From: Sisyra terminalis
Lineage: Eukaryota; Arthropoda; Insecta; Neuroptera; Sisyridae
DNA: 64,000 nucleotides
Direction: 5' to 3'
Assembly (NCBI GenBank): GCA_958496175.1
Contig: OY292278.1
Coordinates: 22,444,001-22,508,000 of the forward strand
The notes under the pieces were generated by a model. That model saw only the letters and a program-made list of their open reading frames with translations, searched no databases and was not told the DNA's origin. The translations under genes were made by a program, and so were the position numbers. Shown here piece after piece: positions 23,134 through 35,590 of this stretch. Positions within the stretch are counted from its first letter, which is position 1; each line of letters begins with the position of its first letter.

Positions 23134-24417
23134 AAAATTTTGGTGGAACTAGAGAATAAAATTTGTAATAAGTGATTCTTACCCTCGAGTATTATCCTCT
23201 AAACTACTAAGTACCAAATGAAAAATTGTTAATTTTGTCAAATTTCACTATTTAGATATTGATGAACCAAAAACTTAACTCTTCCAGCAAACAATCAATT
23301 CGTTAACTTCTACAGAACTAAAATTTTAATCCATCAACAATATATATTTATAGCAACCTCGAGCGTTATTTGAAAATTTGAGAAAGAAAGACAAGACAAT
23401 TGGAAAAATTTCCTCATTGTCTTCGTCTTGAGCAGTCTTCAGCATGCGCCCAAATCACTGACCTTTCTTCAAAATCTTTTCTTAATTACCTTCGCGAGAA
23501 AGATGGACGAACAGAAGTCCGAAAACAAACAAACGCATGATGATCATTGATTAAATTTTTCTTATCCGTAGCCAATTGCACAGCGGCAAAGAAGCCGTGA
23601 TTCATCTGCTGGTTTTACTTTTCAGATTCTATATTAATCAAAGCAAAATCATTAACTGCAACTATATGGATCACTTTCAAATTTCATAGAAAAAAAAATA
23701 GTAAAGATATTAATAAATAAATAACCGCAAAACCTAAATAAATTTTGATCGATTTAAAGAAAGTTTTTACGCGCCATATGAGCGCCAACCGCAGACTGGC
23801 TAATGAAAAGGTCAAAAGGGCTCCCACTTGATGATTATGGGAATGAAATATCGTGAAAAAAATCACACACAACATCCCGTTTCGTATTCAATTTGGTTTG
23901 AGAACGATTTTTCTTTGAACAATAAAAAAATTATGCGAACGCTAATTATTGTTGTAATTATTGTTATTGTTTTAATTAAGTAAACTCAGTGTAGATTGTA
24001 AAAATCAAAATTGTCTTATGTTGGTTTTGACCCAAATCCTACAATGAAGCTGAAGGTTTTGACTATAAACAGATAGGAAGGTATCAGTTATGATAATTTT
24101 AAAGCGGTTGCACCATGGAATATATAATTTCCAATTTAAATACAAATTTATAAAACTACTCATTGTAACATTGCAGTCTTTGAGCAAAATTATAAATCCT
24201 GTTCAATCAAAATTTGGCCTTTAAGTGGATCACATGAATCAAGGAGAGAGGACTGATAGTGGATGTTGTTAAAGGAGACAATGGGACGGCTCAAGAAAAA
24301 AGGAAAATTTGAAATACAACGTATTTGTAAACGACTTTTCGTTTTTGATATTTTTCCCAATTCACCCTTAATTAGTTAACAATTTTATAAGGCAGACACT
24401 TAATCGAGCTTTTTAAT
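23134..24417. other. AT-rich intergenic DNA
   Basis: No gene, repeat copy or regulatory site that I can support. Confidence 0.5.
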
Positions 24418-24579
24418 TGTTATTTATCATCACTTTATAACTACCAAAATCTTTAGTGACTCGAGGATTAATAAAAATCCGTAAATTGAGAAATACCAAA
24501 AATTTGATCGATATGAGACTCGAGCCCAACACCTGTTAATTTGGAGCGGCCACCTTGACCACTCTGCCACCAATAGGCC
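24418..24579 (-). repeat. tRNA-derived SINE, copy 4
   Basis: On the minus strand it reads GGTGGCAGAGTGGTCAAGGT, CCGCTCCAAATTAACAGGTG, a B-box-like TGGGCTCGAGTCTCATATCG and the tail ending TAGTTATAAAGTGATGATAA. This is one of the best copies for both promoter boxes. Confidence 0.8.
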
Positions 24580-26221
24580 ACACTTCATTTATTTCGCATA
24601 AAATTGACTAAGTTACTGATTTCTTATCTTAATTAACAACTAATCTATTTAGGGAACATGATTTTTCGACTTTTTTATTCTTGGCAAATTGTTGAAAGAA
24701 GCTGATGTTTATCGTTTATACTTTATACAATCCTTCTGGTAAGAAATCTGAAATATTGAAAGATAATGGACAGAAAAAAGATAATAAATATTGATATACT
24801 TATACTATACTCCTACTATGGGAAAATATTTTTCGAAAGTAAAGAAGTGTCTAAATGTTTGTAGACTTAAGTGCTGGCATGTATTCTTAATTTAATTATG
24901 TAAAATGCATAGAAACAAGTTTTGGATCTCTGTAACTAACAATAAGTGGCTCTCCTGTAAAGAAAAAGATTAATTGAAAATTTTAAAACAAAATACTCAT
25001 TTCTAAAAAAATTTAACTCGCCAAAAATTAAATTATAGTTTTATATAAAAAAAAAGATAATATCGCCCCCTTATGGTAGCTGGAATCATCTAAGAAGGTG
25101 ACAAAGGCTACAAAAATGGAAAAATACCTACAAAAGAAAATACTGAAAAGGACTGCGATCTTATTCTTTCACCTCTAGGAAATCAGTATAACGAACTTTA
25201 GGTTGTAAAACAGAGGAGAGTTAGAGTTATCTATTCCCATAAAAACCCATTCTTGCAAAATAAAACGTCAAAACACATTTTTAATTAAGAAATACTTGTA
25301 TTTCGGTAGGAAAAAAAGTTTTAATTTTAATGAGCAAATGAGAGACCGAAAACGACAAGTAGGCTTTGGGTCTTCTGTGACGTCACAGTACGTATCAGTA
25401 GGTATATTAAAATCGAGATATACATGCGTCTCTAACTATGCATACACTTTTTTCATGTATTAAAATATGTTTTTTACATCGATATTCCTAAATTTCAAAC
25501 TAAATGAAGGCGGTATTGAAAGAAAAACTAACATATATGTTTAAAAAAAATCTCAATGTTTTTGCTAAACATTATTATTAATAATGTTTAGTAAATATTT
25601 ATTAATATATTATTAACAATAGCGTTACTACAATAGACCATATAGTCGATAAAGGGCATAACTAATATGAGAAAAAAAAAAAATTTAATTTTAATGAGTA
25701 AATAAGAGTCCAAAAACGATAAGTGTGCTTATGGCTATTCTGTGACATCACAATACACATCAGCACACATTACAGCTGATATATAAACAGATCACTGTGC
25801 GGATACAGTAATAATTTATAATAAAAATTTATACTATCTTTGATATTTTCACAATTTTCTGCCATGGAAAAAAAATTATCATAAAATTTACTCGCAATTT
25901 TCTTTCTTACGAATAGACGTTGTGTATATTTTAAATGGTTTAAATCATTATCATCATGTTTAAACAACTTAAACAGTGTTTAAGTACTTTAGTTCTAGGA
26001 AAACGTCCGTGGGATTTTGAAGTTTGCGTATTGTGACGTCATTTTAATGCCGAACGAATAAATAGGAGCTCGTTTTAGGTATTTTAAATTTAACAATTTT
26101 TTTTGCATTTTCAAAAGAAAATTTCTTAAATTTTACCAAGTAAAATTAAAAATTAACACATTTGCATTATGTTTTGATATTAGCTTAGAACATTTTAAAA
26201 TATTCTCAATTATTTCTAGAT
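24580..26221. other. AT-rich intergenic DNA with a diverged direct repeat
   Basis: The stretches 25310-25410 and 25672-25770 are direct copies (TTTTAATTTTAATGAG, AACGA(C/T)AAGT, TTCTGTGAC(G/A)TCACA). A further GTGACGTCATT lies at about 26034. No gene. Confidence 0.5.
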
Positions 26222-26375
26222 AAAGTACATTAGCTTTATTAAAAATGCATTTAAAGGCATTTGAAATGTTCGAAAAACTATTAAAAGTCGATTAAAAATA
26301 CTAAAGACAATTAAAGGCATTTTAAATGTAATGATATCCAAATGCCTTTAGATGGCTTTTTTAACAGAAAGGTCA
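26222..26375. repeat. Repeat family I, copy 1
   Basis: Contains CTATTAAAAGTCGATTAAAA, ATTAAAGGCATTTTAAATGT and AATGCCTTTAGATGGC. The same order recurs at 35335 and 63896, and diverged near 9970. Confidence 0.55.
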
Positions 26376-27483
26376 ATTGAATATTTTTTTATTATTAATT
26401 TGCAAATAATAGATTTCTGTATACATTTAAAGTTCTGGTCGGATGGGAACGAGGGGGGACTGTGTCCCAATTAATTACGGTAAAGTTCAATGGATTTTTT
26501 ATGATAAGTTTATACAAATTCAACAAAAATGCTTGTTCATTCTAAAAAATTAACACGGATGGTAGCGACATATGCGATATTCTTTTCCAATTTCCAAAAA
26601 TTCAAAGCAGATGCCAGAAATTTCAAATTGATTAAGATCTATTTCAGAGTAATTGATTGCATCAATCAAGTCACGGTTTTCTTTTAAATTAATGAATCAA
26701 TCGAAAATCTCAATTAGTTCGCTTGATTATCTGTTCAATTTTCCAAAAATGTCAGTCTAAAGATTAAAGTAGGTACTAAATAATAGTGTTTGTATGCAAC
26801 TGTAATGCAAGTGATCATCGTTAAGCATTTCCTCAATGATTTAATTTTGTCATTGGAAAATAGCGGCCCAGCCCAAAGATAATGTCATGATTCACGCTTT
26901 CTCTCATTTTCTAGCACTTTTCGTATGGATTTGTAAGGAGTGTGTCAATAAGTGCAATGTCGAGGATTGACCGCTCTTTGTGATTTGAATATATTATGGA
27001 GGTAAATCGTCAAGGAGATCGAAGAACAGATGAAATTTCAGGTTAGAAGGTTACTGTTATAATTTGTGGAGCATCTACAGAGTGAAAACTGCGACAGCCG
27101 GTTCTTCTCGTTGGCTTCACTATATGCTCACACAAATACAGATAATTCATTTTTGCATTTAAATACGAATTATTGACGCACACCAGCAAAGAAAAATCTC
27201 TTTTTGATCAAATCGAGAATGGTTTTGTTTCACATTTCTTATCTAATTACGCGAATCTCAGATAAATGGGCTAACAACTAGATTATATGAAGACGTAACT
27301 CATCACTCTTTAACTTTCTCCACCTTCATCAGTAATCAACCGATAAAAGTTCAAGAAGCTTTTCTTTTAACGGTATCCACAAATTTTATTTGTAATATAA
27401 ACGTTATAACTCTCTTTATAACTAAAATTTTGTACATTTTAAACAGAACAACAATTATTAAAGCAATTTTTATTTTTTTATAC
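26376..27483. other. AT-rich intergenic DNA upstream of the LINE
   Basis: No gene or repeat copy identified. Confidence 0.5.
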
Positions 27484-29480
27484 TTTAACTTTGAATTTAA
27501 ATTTGAAAAAAGCCAATATAATACCTATACATAAATCTGGAGATAAACATTTACCTACAAACTACAGACCTATCTCGCTCATTTCTAACTTAGCTAAAAT
27601 TTTTGAGAAGTTTATCTACAGTAGACTCTATGATTTTTGTGTTAAAAATAAATTAATCTCTAATCTTCAATTTGGTTTCGTTAAAAACAGAGGCACTAAC
27701 AAAGCTCTTGCAACCACTTCGAAATATATATACGATAATATTGATAAAAATATACCTACGGTTTTAGTTTTTCTAGACCTAGCAAAGGCTTTCGACACCG
27801 TAAATCACAAAATCTTGTTGGATAAACGGTATAAGCTTGGATCAGGAACGTCAAAATTTGAGAATTGTTTTTGAATGGTTTCGATATTATTCCTGTACGT
27901 ATTGTTCACTCGAATGCAATTTGTACGTAAATTTTGACATGTCAGAAATGAAGTAGCGACTGTTATTTTCAAATATGTATTTATATTGTATTATGTAAAA
28001 TTAAATTTTCTAAATAAAGTTTACTTTGGGCAAGTCTACTTCAGCACACCCACAATTTGGCAACGTTGCAATTTCGACTTTGTTTTAATTTAATTCGCGA
28101 TTAAATCGGTCCATAACAAAAATAACCGTCGCTTCTTCATTTCTGGCTTGTCAAAGTTTACGTACAAATTGCATTCGAGTGAACAATACGTACCCATTCG
28201 GAGTAGTTATCTACAGTTCGGAATATCTCGACGTTCCTGATCCAAGCTTATAGCGCATAAACTTTGAAGACGTGGTATTAGAGGTATCCCTCATAAACTA
28301 CTTGAAAACTATTTAACTAATAGAGAACAACGTGTTATTATCAATAATAGTATTAGTAAGACTAATATTGTTAAAGTAGGTGTTCCTCAAGGAACAATTC
28401 TGGGCCCACTACCCTTCATTTTGTATATCGATGATATTTTTAATTGTCTACCTGAAGGGGCTCTAGTTTCATATGCGGATGATACAGTAATACGCTGCTC
28501 TGGCAGTACTTGGGCTGAAGTCAATCTTATTTTAACTTGATGATTAATCAAAATTTACTATTGGTTAAGAGAAAATCAGTTGTCTCTCAACAGATAAGTC
28601 TATGTATATTACGTTTGGTAGTTACATTGATAGCATTCCTGATAATTTCCACCTTAAAATAAATAATTTTGATCTTAAAAGAGTAGTTAATTGTAAGTAT
28701 CTGGGACTAATTTTCGATGCGCACATGAAATGGAACTCACATGTCTATGAATTGACAAAAAAAATAAGGTACTTTTCATTCATATTCTTTAAACTGAGCA
28801 AATGCTTAAGACCCTCAATATTAAAAACTATTTATCATGGGTTATTTGAAAATATAATCAATTATGGCATAATTGCATGGGATGGGGCTTATGAAAATAG
28901 TCTCAGGCCATTTACTACTATCCAAAAACGCTTTATTAAATATTTCATTTCACGCGGTATTGTTGATATACCCCTTGGTATCAAAGAATCATTTATCATA
29001 AATGCTTTAACATACTGCTATCATGAGTGTAAAGCCCAATATAACAATAAGAATAAACAAACTAGATCTAATTTGTTAACGCTGCCTAAAACTAAGAAAA
29101 CTATCAGCACAAAAAATCCATATCTTATTGCGATAAAAAATTTTAATAAATTGCCCAACCATCTTAAAACACTTAGTTTTAGGCGAAAGAATCTGAGGAA
29201 AATATTAATAAGCACAATGAGTACCTTTAGTGACTAAACACTGACATTTAATTTTAAATTAAAATTGTATTTATTTATTCTATTGGTAACTCTGTTTTAA
29301 CTTTGTATCTTTTAACTTTGTAACTTTTAACTTTGTTACTTTTAATTTTGTTAAACTGATTTAAATACATGCAATGGTACATTGCATTACATTACAATTG
29401 TAAAATTCCAGTTCTATGTACATATGCTTTGCATCTCTGTAGAATGTCTGCTGGAAGTAAAATAATAAAAATAATAAAAA
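27484..29480 (+). mobile_element. 5'-truncated non-LTR retrotransposon (LINE) with broken reverse transcriptase
   Basis: Two coding blocks, 27491-27827 and 28263-29237, carry reverse transcriptase motifs in order: IPIHKSGDKHLPTNYRPISL, NLQFGFVKNRGT, VFLDLAKAFDTVNHK, VGVPQGTILGPLPFILYIDD, SYADDTVI (the catalytic YADD) and a C-terminal part with NCKYLGLIFD and INYGIIAWDGAY. This fits a jockey/CR1-like LINE. The 5' end, including any endonuclease and ORF1, is missing. The frame is broken near 28260 and again near 28540, and the middle is split by a 429 bp inverted-repeat insertion (27828-28256). The 3' end is an A-rich AATAAAAATAAT-type tail near 29460-29480. It is inactive. The clade call comes from motif appearance only. 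Confidence 0.88.
27828..28256. mobile_element. 429 bp foldback element inserted in the LINE
   Basis: It is bounded by inverted ends TATAAGCTTGGATCAGGAAC / GTTCCTGATCCAAGCTTATA. The arms continue inward (TACGTATTGTTCACTCGAAT and its complement) for over 100 bases each with small differences. ATAAAC is found on both sides (27822-27827 and 28257-28262) and looks like the target duplication. Removing the insert and one ATAAAC restores the LINE reading GAT AAA CTT (LLDKL...RRGIRGI). The right half holds a piece (about 28040-28110) of the MITE family described at 18200. Confidence 0.82.
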
Positions 29481-29944
29481 ATTAACGCACACTCGTTCAA
29501 TCGGCGAAACCGATGTACTTTGTAAATTTTGCCCTTAACTTTATGAATATTCAAAAAACTTAATTTTCGTATGCATTAGCCTCCCCCTCTCACTAATCAA
29601 AATTAGAATATTTATTTGTTGATTCATTGCACATATATAATTACAAAGATCTGATTTTCGTTAACTTTTCCAAAAAAAATGCGTTTATTGTCCATTCCAG
29701 ATGCAACACCTACTAAAAATTGTTTCTGTGAAAATCATGATTGTTTTCGTAAAAAAGCATTTCCGAAACCAATATCACAATAAAGCAAACACAAAAAATG
29801 TTTTTAAAATCAATATTCTAATCCATAAAGTAATTGAAATGAAAAATTTTCTAATAAATATACATAAATACAAGAGATAACATTAGAAACATGAAATATT
29901 GTATGTATACAATATATAGAATATATTACGGTCTAATTTATGTA

Positions 29945-30707
29945 TTAGGTTATTCGGAAAGTAGTTTCGTTTTTTTTGTGATAATGAAAGGCAATTTTCG
30001 TATAGTGAATAAATTATTTTTTTTATATATTGGCCATTCTGGTTCAATACCTTTTGCCATTTTTCTGCAGTGGTCAAAACCAATAATAAACCAAAGGTAC
30101 CAGATCTGTAGAATATGATGGGTATGGCATTTTATTCCATTCAAGTTGTAAAAACTTTAGCCGAGTAACAAAGTTATATGAGGTCAAATTTCTCCCCATA
30201 AAAACATAGGGAACTCATATATCGAGGTTCGAGGTTAATCGTAGGCCTTTTAAATGGGTCATTAACAATTGAATTTGGTAAATTTTACCTTTTACCGATC
30301 TCACGTGCTGTTATTCACTGGTTTGCATCAACTAATGATTTCATTGTGACTTGATCAGCTTCAACCGGTCTTTCAGACCGTGATGCATCTTCGACAGCAA
30401 AATAACCGACGATCAAAATTTTACAAACTAGTTTTGGCACCGGCGTGCTACCAATACATCTTCTGCATATACATCGGTTAATATTTTCTTGATTGAACAG
30501 CATTTTAGCTTTTCTATAGTGAAAAAGTAATATATGTACTCACCAAAAACTATTTCGTAGAATCACTTGAGCTTTTTCAAATACAAGCCTCTCCATATTA
30601 GCTCTCAAAACATACAATTATTATACGGCTTAATTATAAAATGAGTGCAAAAAATACAATTAAATCTTTTGTCCGGAAAAAACGAAATTACTTGCCAAAC
30701 AATCCAA
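29945..30707 (-). mobile_element. Dead mariner-family DNA transposon
   Basis: The ends are imperfect inverted repeats (TTAGGTTATTCGGAAAGTAG on the left; CTTGCCAAACAATCCAA on the right), each flanked by TA, the mariner target duplication. On the minus strand the region near 30310-30400 reads EDASRSERPVEADQVTMKSL, like the helix-turn-helix part of mariner transposases. The region near 30010-30140 reads PSYSTDLVPLVYYWF and KWQKVLNQNGQYI in different frames, like the PPYSPDLAPxDYH catalytic block and the protein's end. At 763 bp it is well short of the usual roughly 1.3 kb, so the middle is lost. Stops and frameshifts make it inactive. Confidence 0.85.
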
Positions 30708-30709
30708 TA

Positions 30710-30840
30710 GTATAATTTAATATAATAATATTAAAAAATCATACCATAAACATAAATTTGAACAGAAATTCAAACAAAAATATTTGTGACGTATTGCTCA
30801 AATACATATTTCGATTGCCAAGCCTTGTTCCATCACTAAT
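30710..30840. repeat. Repeat family H, part beyond the mariner
   Basis: ACATAAATTTGAACAGAAAT, GACGTATTGCTCAAATACAT and TTTCGATTGCCAAGCC match the left arm at 59222-59310. The piece before the mariner (29903-29944) matches 59160-59200. Confidence 0.6.
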
Positions 30841-32245
30841 GATATAAACTTCTTTCTAGCCTTGCTTTACCCGAAAACGTCGATTATATATCATCGTAAT
30901 CGATTTTTTGCACTAATTGAGGTTCTACAGGTAATACCAAGGCATTATGTAAATCTGAGCCCACACTTGCTCGTTAGTATCTTTTCACTCTTTCCAGGGT
31001 GGAGAAAGATCTTTCTTCTGAACAATTAGGCGCTGGGATAAAAAAATGCATAAAGCAATGTTAACATTAGGGTACAGATTTTGAAGGTTCCGTGATGCAA
31101 AATATATACCGAATATTATTTTCGGATATCTTCGATATTGAATCTTAAAAAAGATAATACAATAAGATAAGGGAATACATTTGTTTACGAAGATCTCTTC
31201 CAAATCGTAAGCATACTAGATTGTTTTAGATAAGTACGACGTATTTCGAATACCAGGATTCGTATAGGACTTTAAATGATCTGACAAGAAAGGATCGAAT
31301 TTTACAAAAATTCCTATTGAGAGGAGCTCCAATTTGTTTAGGATGTCCCCGGAATGGTAGTTTTCTAATTACCAGTGACAAGGGCGGATTCAGTATTTTT
31401 TCTTATGCACTTCTATAAAGCGTTAAATATATTAAAAAAATACATTTTACATTAATTATAAATAATTTAAAAAAAAATTAAAAGTATTAAAAAAATAAAT
31501 CAAATACTATGGAAAAATATTAAAAATAGAGTAACAACTCAATCGATGAACATTAACATAATTCCTCTAAAACTATTACATTTTATTAAATATTTTTTGT
31601 AAAATCATTTACAGTAATTGAAAAACCCAGGTATTGTTGGCAAAAAATTAAACAAATACAACTGTTAAAAGATACAATAAAACAATTATACTTTTAAAAG
31701 TTTCATAAAAATAACATCCATTTTATTAGAACCACAAATCAATTTTTTGAAAAAATCGTTCTTTCCATTTTCCATGATTGTAGAATCAATTCGAATGCAT
31801 GCTTGTAAACAATTCTAAAATAAATAAACACAGTAAATATCGTTCTTAAAATACATTCTCTTAAAAATAATTTACCATCATAAACGTAAGCTGTGCTTCA
31901 GCATAAAAAATTCTCCCTACTCAGCATATTAATATTAACAGTTTTCATGTCTTCATCTATTTTCCTGAGTCGTTGTTGTAGGTATTATTTTCCTCAATAT
32001 TTTCACTATCCAATAAGGTTATCACATCTCTAAAGAATCGAGTTTTTCCGACGAGGCCTCTGCAAGTGTTCAGAATGTTTCCGGAAAAGTTAGTTCAGAG
32101 ATGGAACATCTTAATTTTATGCAAATTGGTGTGGAATCATTCCAGCAGGAAGTAAACTTTTCAAATCAGAATTTTAGTAACTTCGACCATGTTGATTTTT
32201 TATTTTTTTTATTTCAAAATATAGCCTAAAGCAGCCTAAAGTACA
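30841..32245. other. AT-rich intergenic DNA
   Basis: No gene or clear repeat identified. Confidence 0.5.
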
Positions 32246-32972
32246 CATATGATACACCAGAAGTTTCATAATGGGATCTACAATAGTTTAGGAGATAGAG
32301 GAATTAAAGTACATACATGTCGTACTGAGCGTCGTACCCTAGCTACCTTAGGTCATCTGGTTTACGCGATATAACACTAAAACGCTGCAATAATTATATT
32401 TACTATCCTACTTAAGCGTATTTAATACTCTAACAATGTTGTTGGGTAATTATTATTCAAATTCAAATAGTACTTATTGAAAAACTTTTTAGTAGGAAAC
32501 AGTAGTTTAAAATAAATTTCGTGATAAGTAATAAAATCGTCTGCTAGCCAAAGAGGTTGAATGATTATAGTGAACGTGCTCCATAAACCCCATGTTAAAC
32601 TTTAAACTTTCATTTCCCCTCAATTTTCCAAGTGATCGTACCCTTTCCACAGCATACTTGCACAAAATTGTTCTAATTGTTTTATCGAAGAGAGGAGAGA
32701 ATATATTTTATTACTTATCACGAAATTTATTTTAAACGACTGTTTCCTACTAAAAAATTTTTCAATAAGTACTATTTTAATTTGAATAATAATTACCCAA
32801 CAACATTGTTAGAGCATTAAATACGCTTAAGTAGGATACTAATTTCATTATTACAGCATTTTAGTGTTATATCGCGTAAACCAGTTGACCTAAGATAGCT
32901 AGGGTACGACACGTATGTACTTTAATTCCTCTATCTCCTAAACTATTGCAGATCCCATTATGAAACTTCTGT
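32246..32972. mobile_element. Large foldback element with arms of about 280 bp
   Basis: The left arm (about 32246-32535) and right arm (about 32700-32972) are inverted copies with few differences: AGAAGTTTCATAATGGGATC mirrors GATCCCATTATGAAACTTCT, and ATTTCGTGATAAGTAATAAA mirrors TTTATTACTTATCACGAAAT. The 165-base centre has no coding frame. Confidence 0.85.
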
Positions 32973-34507
32973 ATCCCTTAATTTATGTACAAATATGTAT
33001 ATATATTTATGTACATAAATGTTCGCCGTTTTTTGCTTGCGATAATAGCGATGTTTGAATTGTTTAGCAAAGGAGGAAATATTCAACTTAAATTTGCAAT
33101 CGAATTTTAACTTTATGACTTATTCAAATCCTCGAAATTTCATCTAGTTGAACATAATGTTTTTAGGGATGCTTGCACCCCTAAAATGTGTTGAAACTAT
33201 TTAAAAACGCAGTACTAATACATATTAATGCTGATCATTCTATAATTGAAGCTTTATGAAGTCAATTAGATTTCTAAAATACGCCAAGTAGAATTTTTTA
33301 CAGCTAAAAACATACAATTTACCTCTCTTCTCCCTCAATGCTCAAATTTCTATAATGATCTCAAAAAATAATATTTATATCTTACTCCCAAGACGAATCA
33401 ATTTATACTTAAGTTATATGTTTCTGCGTATACTCAACATTCTATACGAGTAAAAAGTCACTAAGTCCGCCCCTTTCTAAATTAGCCAATTATTTACCCT
33501 TTTTTAATTGAGAAAATCGAAAATTTAAGAAATTGTAATCAAAAGAAATTTATCGTGAAAATATTCATTTTTTTTGTTAATGGCCTGTTCGGGAACATAT
33601 ATCCTCCCCACTGCGATCTAATGATAATCCTAGTCTGAGATCTTAACTAGGTTTCAATACTTTTTACTCTACAAATTTTGAATTATTGTTAGTATTATTT
33701 GTATGTAAATCAATTGATTAGTCCTTTAATTCATTTGATTTATACTTCCCTTGTTGCAGTTATGTATTTAAGTTGCCTATACAGCAACATGCAAAATTCG
33801 GTAACTTTTCTGGGTTGATAAAAAGAATTTACTATTTTATTCTATATCCCCATGTTCTATATACACTTATATCGCTTATATCTACATATAAAAATTATAT
33901 ATAAATATAATTATATAGTTAATATTAAATGAATACGAATCTAAATAAATAATTGACATTAGCAATTGGACGTAATTTTCGCATCTTCGAATTAGTTTCG
34001 TTTAGTTTTCTTCAAAAGAGAAGAATGATTTTCACATATTTTCGACAATTAATGCTACGTTAATTAATAAACTTCTAAATATCTATTAAAATAAGCATTG
34101 TTGGAAATAGTAAGTATGTCATAATGAACAAAAAACTTCTTTCTTTATCATGAACCCTGTACAATAATCCTTATACAATATATTACCCATATTTGACAAG
34201 TCCTGAATAATTGTACCATTTTTATTAACAATAAAAGTAGTCTTAATAGTCTTAGTTTTAAAGTCTTAAAGAATGTTTTTCATCAAGTGACTAAAAAAAC
34301 GTATGAATATTACTATTTTTTAAAGAATAAAATATAAAAAAAAACAGCACAAGTTTCATAACATGTATTTATTAAACTTTCAAATATATAAAAATTAATA
34401 GTAGATAAACCAATGTAAAAAATTACACATGCTACATGAGCACCGATAAATTCAGCTAGAGGACAGTTGCCCCATTACAAAAAAAAATCTAGTCTATACA
34501 ATAACAA
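32973..34507. other. AT-rich intergenic DNA
   Basis: No gene seen. A short TATGTACATAAAT-type palindromic tract lies at 32985-33020. Confidence 0.5.
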
Positions 34508-35296
34508 CATAGTTTTACTAATTATTAAAGATGATTATCGATGATAATTTATTATAGATGATAAAACTCAGATCTCAGGTTTTTATCAAACTAAAGAAGA
34601 AAATTCAGGTTTTTTTAAGATCCGCTAGATGTTTTAATTTCCAAATTGGCGACGTTTCGTTGTCTATCGTAACTTCATCAGACGTCTATAAAAATTAAAC
34701 TAATTACAAAATATGTCAAACATGCATAATACAAAATTATAATACTATACAATATATTTCAAATTAAATAATAACGAGTTTGGACTAACACTGAAACATT
34801 TTTGTGATCCAAGGTATTTTCATTAACTAATTTTAATATATATTTTTAAATATATTTCAAAATATTTGTGATAGTTTGAAATTATGAGTTATTATTTAAT
34901 TATAAATTTATCATCATCATCATATATATTAAGATTGCTAATCCGTGTGACGTTTTGGTGAGGAGTCATAGTCTCTCTCACTCTATCCTCATATATTACA
35001 TGCATATCTCACTCACTCACTCTTCTCCACCAAAATTGCATTTTATTGTAGCTAAAGCAGCTGATCTCTGTCCGTAATACTTTCCGTTAGGATGAAGCCT
35101 AACGAGTTCTACACTAGTTGTATAATTTTATAATTGTATGTTAGACATGTTTTGTAATAAGTTTAGTTTTTATATACGCCCGATGAAGTTGCAATATCCA
35201 ACGAAACGTCGACAATTTGGAAAATAAAATATTTAACGGATCTTAAAGAAACCTGAGATCTGAGTTTTATCATCTATAATAGTTAGTAAAATTATG
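34508..35296. mobile_element. Foldback element with hammerhead-like motifs, copy 2
   Basis: The outer ends ATAAAACTCAGATCTCAGG and CCTGAGATCTGAGTTTTAT are inverted. The arms carry GTCTGATGAAGTTACGATAG ... AACGAAACGTC (minus, 34651-34686) and CCGATGAAGTTGCAATATCC AACGAAACGTC (plus, 35177-35212). AAACTAATTACAAAATATGT matches copy 1 at 3.0 kb, so the two are one family. The centre is unrelated and non-coding. Confidence 0.75.
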
Positions 35297-35334
35297 CTAT
35301 GCCGAAATCTTTACTGCATTGTTTGTTAAAAAAA

Positions 35335-35447
35335 TATTTTAAAGGTATTTTAAACGTTCAAAAAATCCATTAGAAGTCGTTTAAAGTTATTAAAGGAATT
35401 TTAAATGCAATGATTTCAAAATGCCTGTAAAAGCCTTTTTCTAACAG
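35335..35447. repeat. Repeat family I, copy 2, downstream of zinc finger gene A
   Basis: CATTAGAAGTCGTTTAAAGT, AAAGGAATTTTAAATGCAAT and AAAATGCCTGTAAAAGCC match family I in order. Confidence 0.6.
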
Positions 35448-35590
35448 GGTTAGGAATGCAGTTTCGATCGTAAAGCTGCCTAAACCGAAAATTCGATCAA
35501 AAAAAAAAGACCCCCACCCCCTTAAAGACTGGCCAATGTCTATGTAAATATCCTGAGTAAGGTAAGATTCTATATTCTTTTCTTCAAAGT

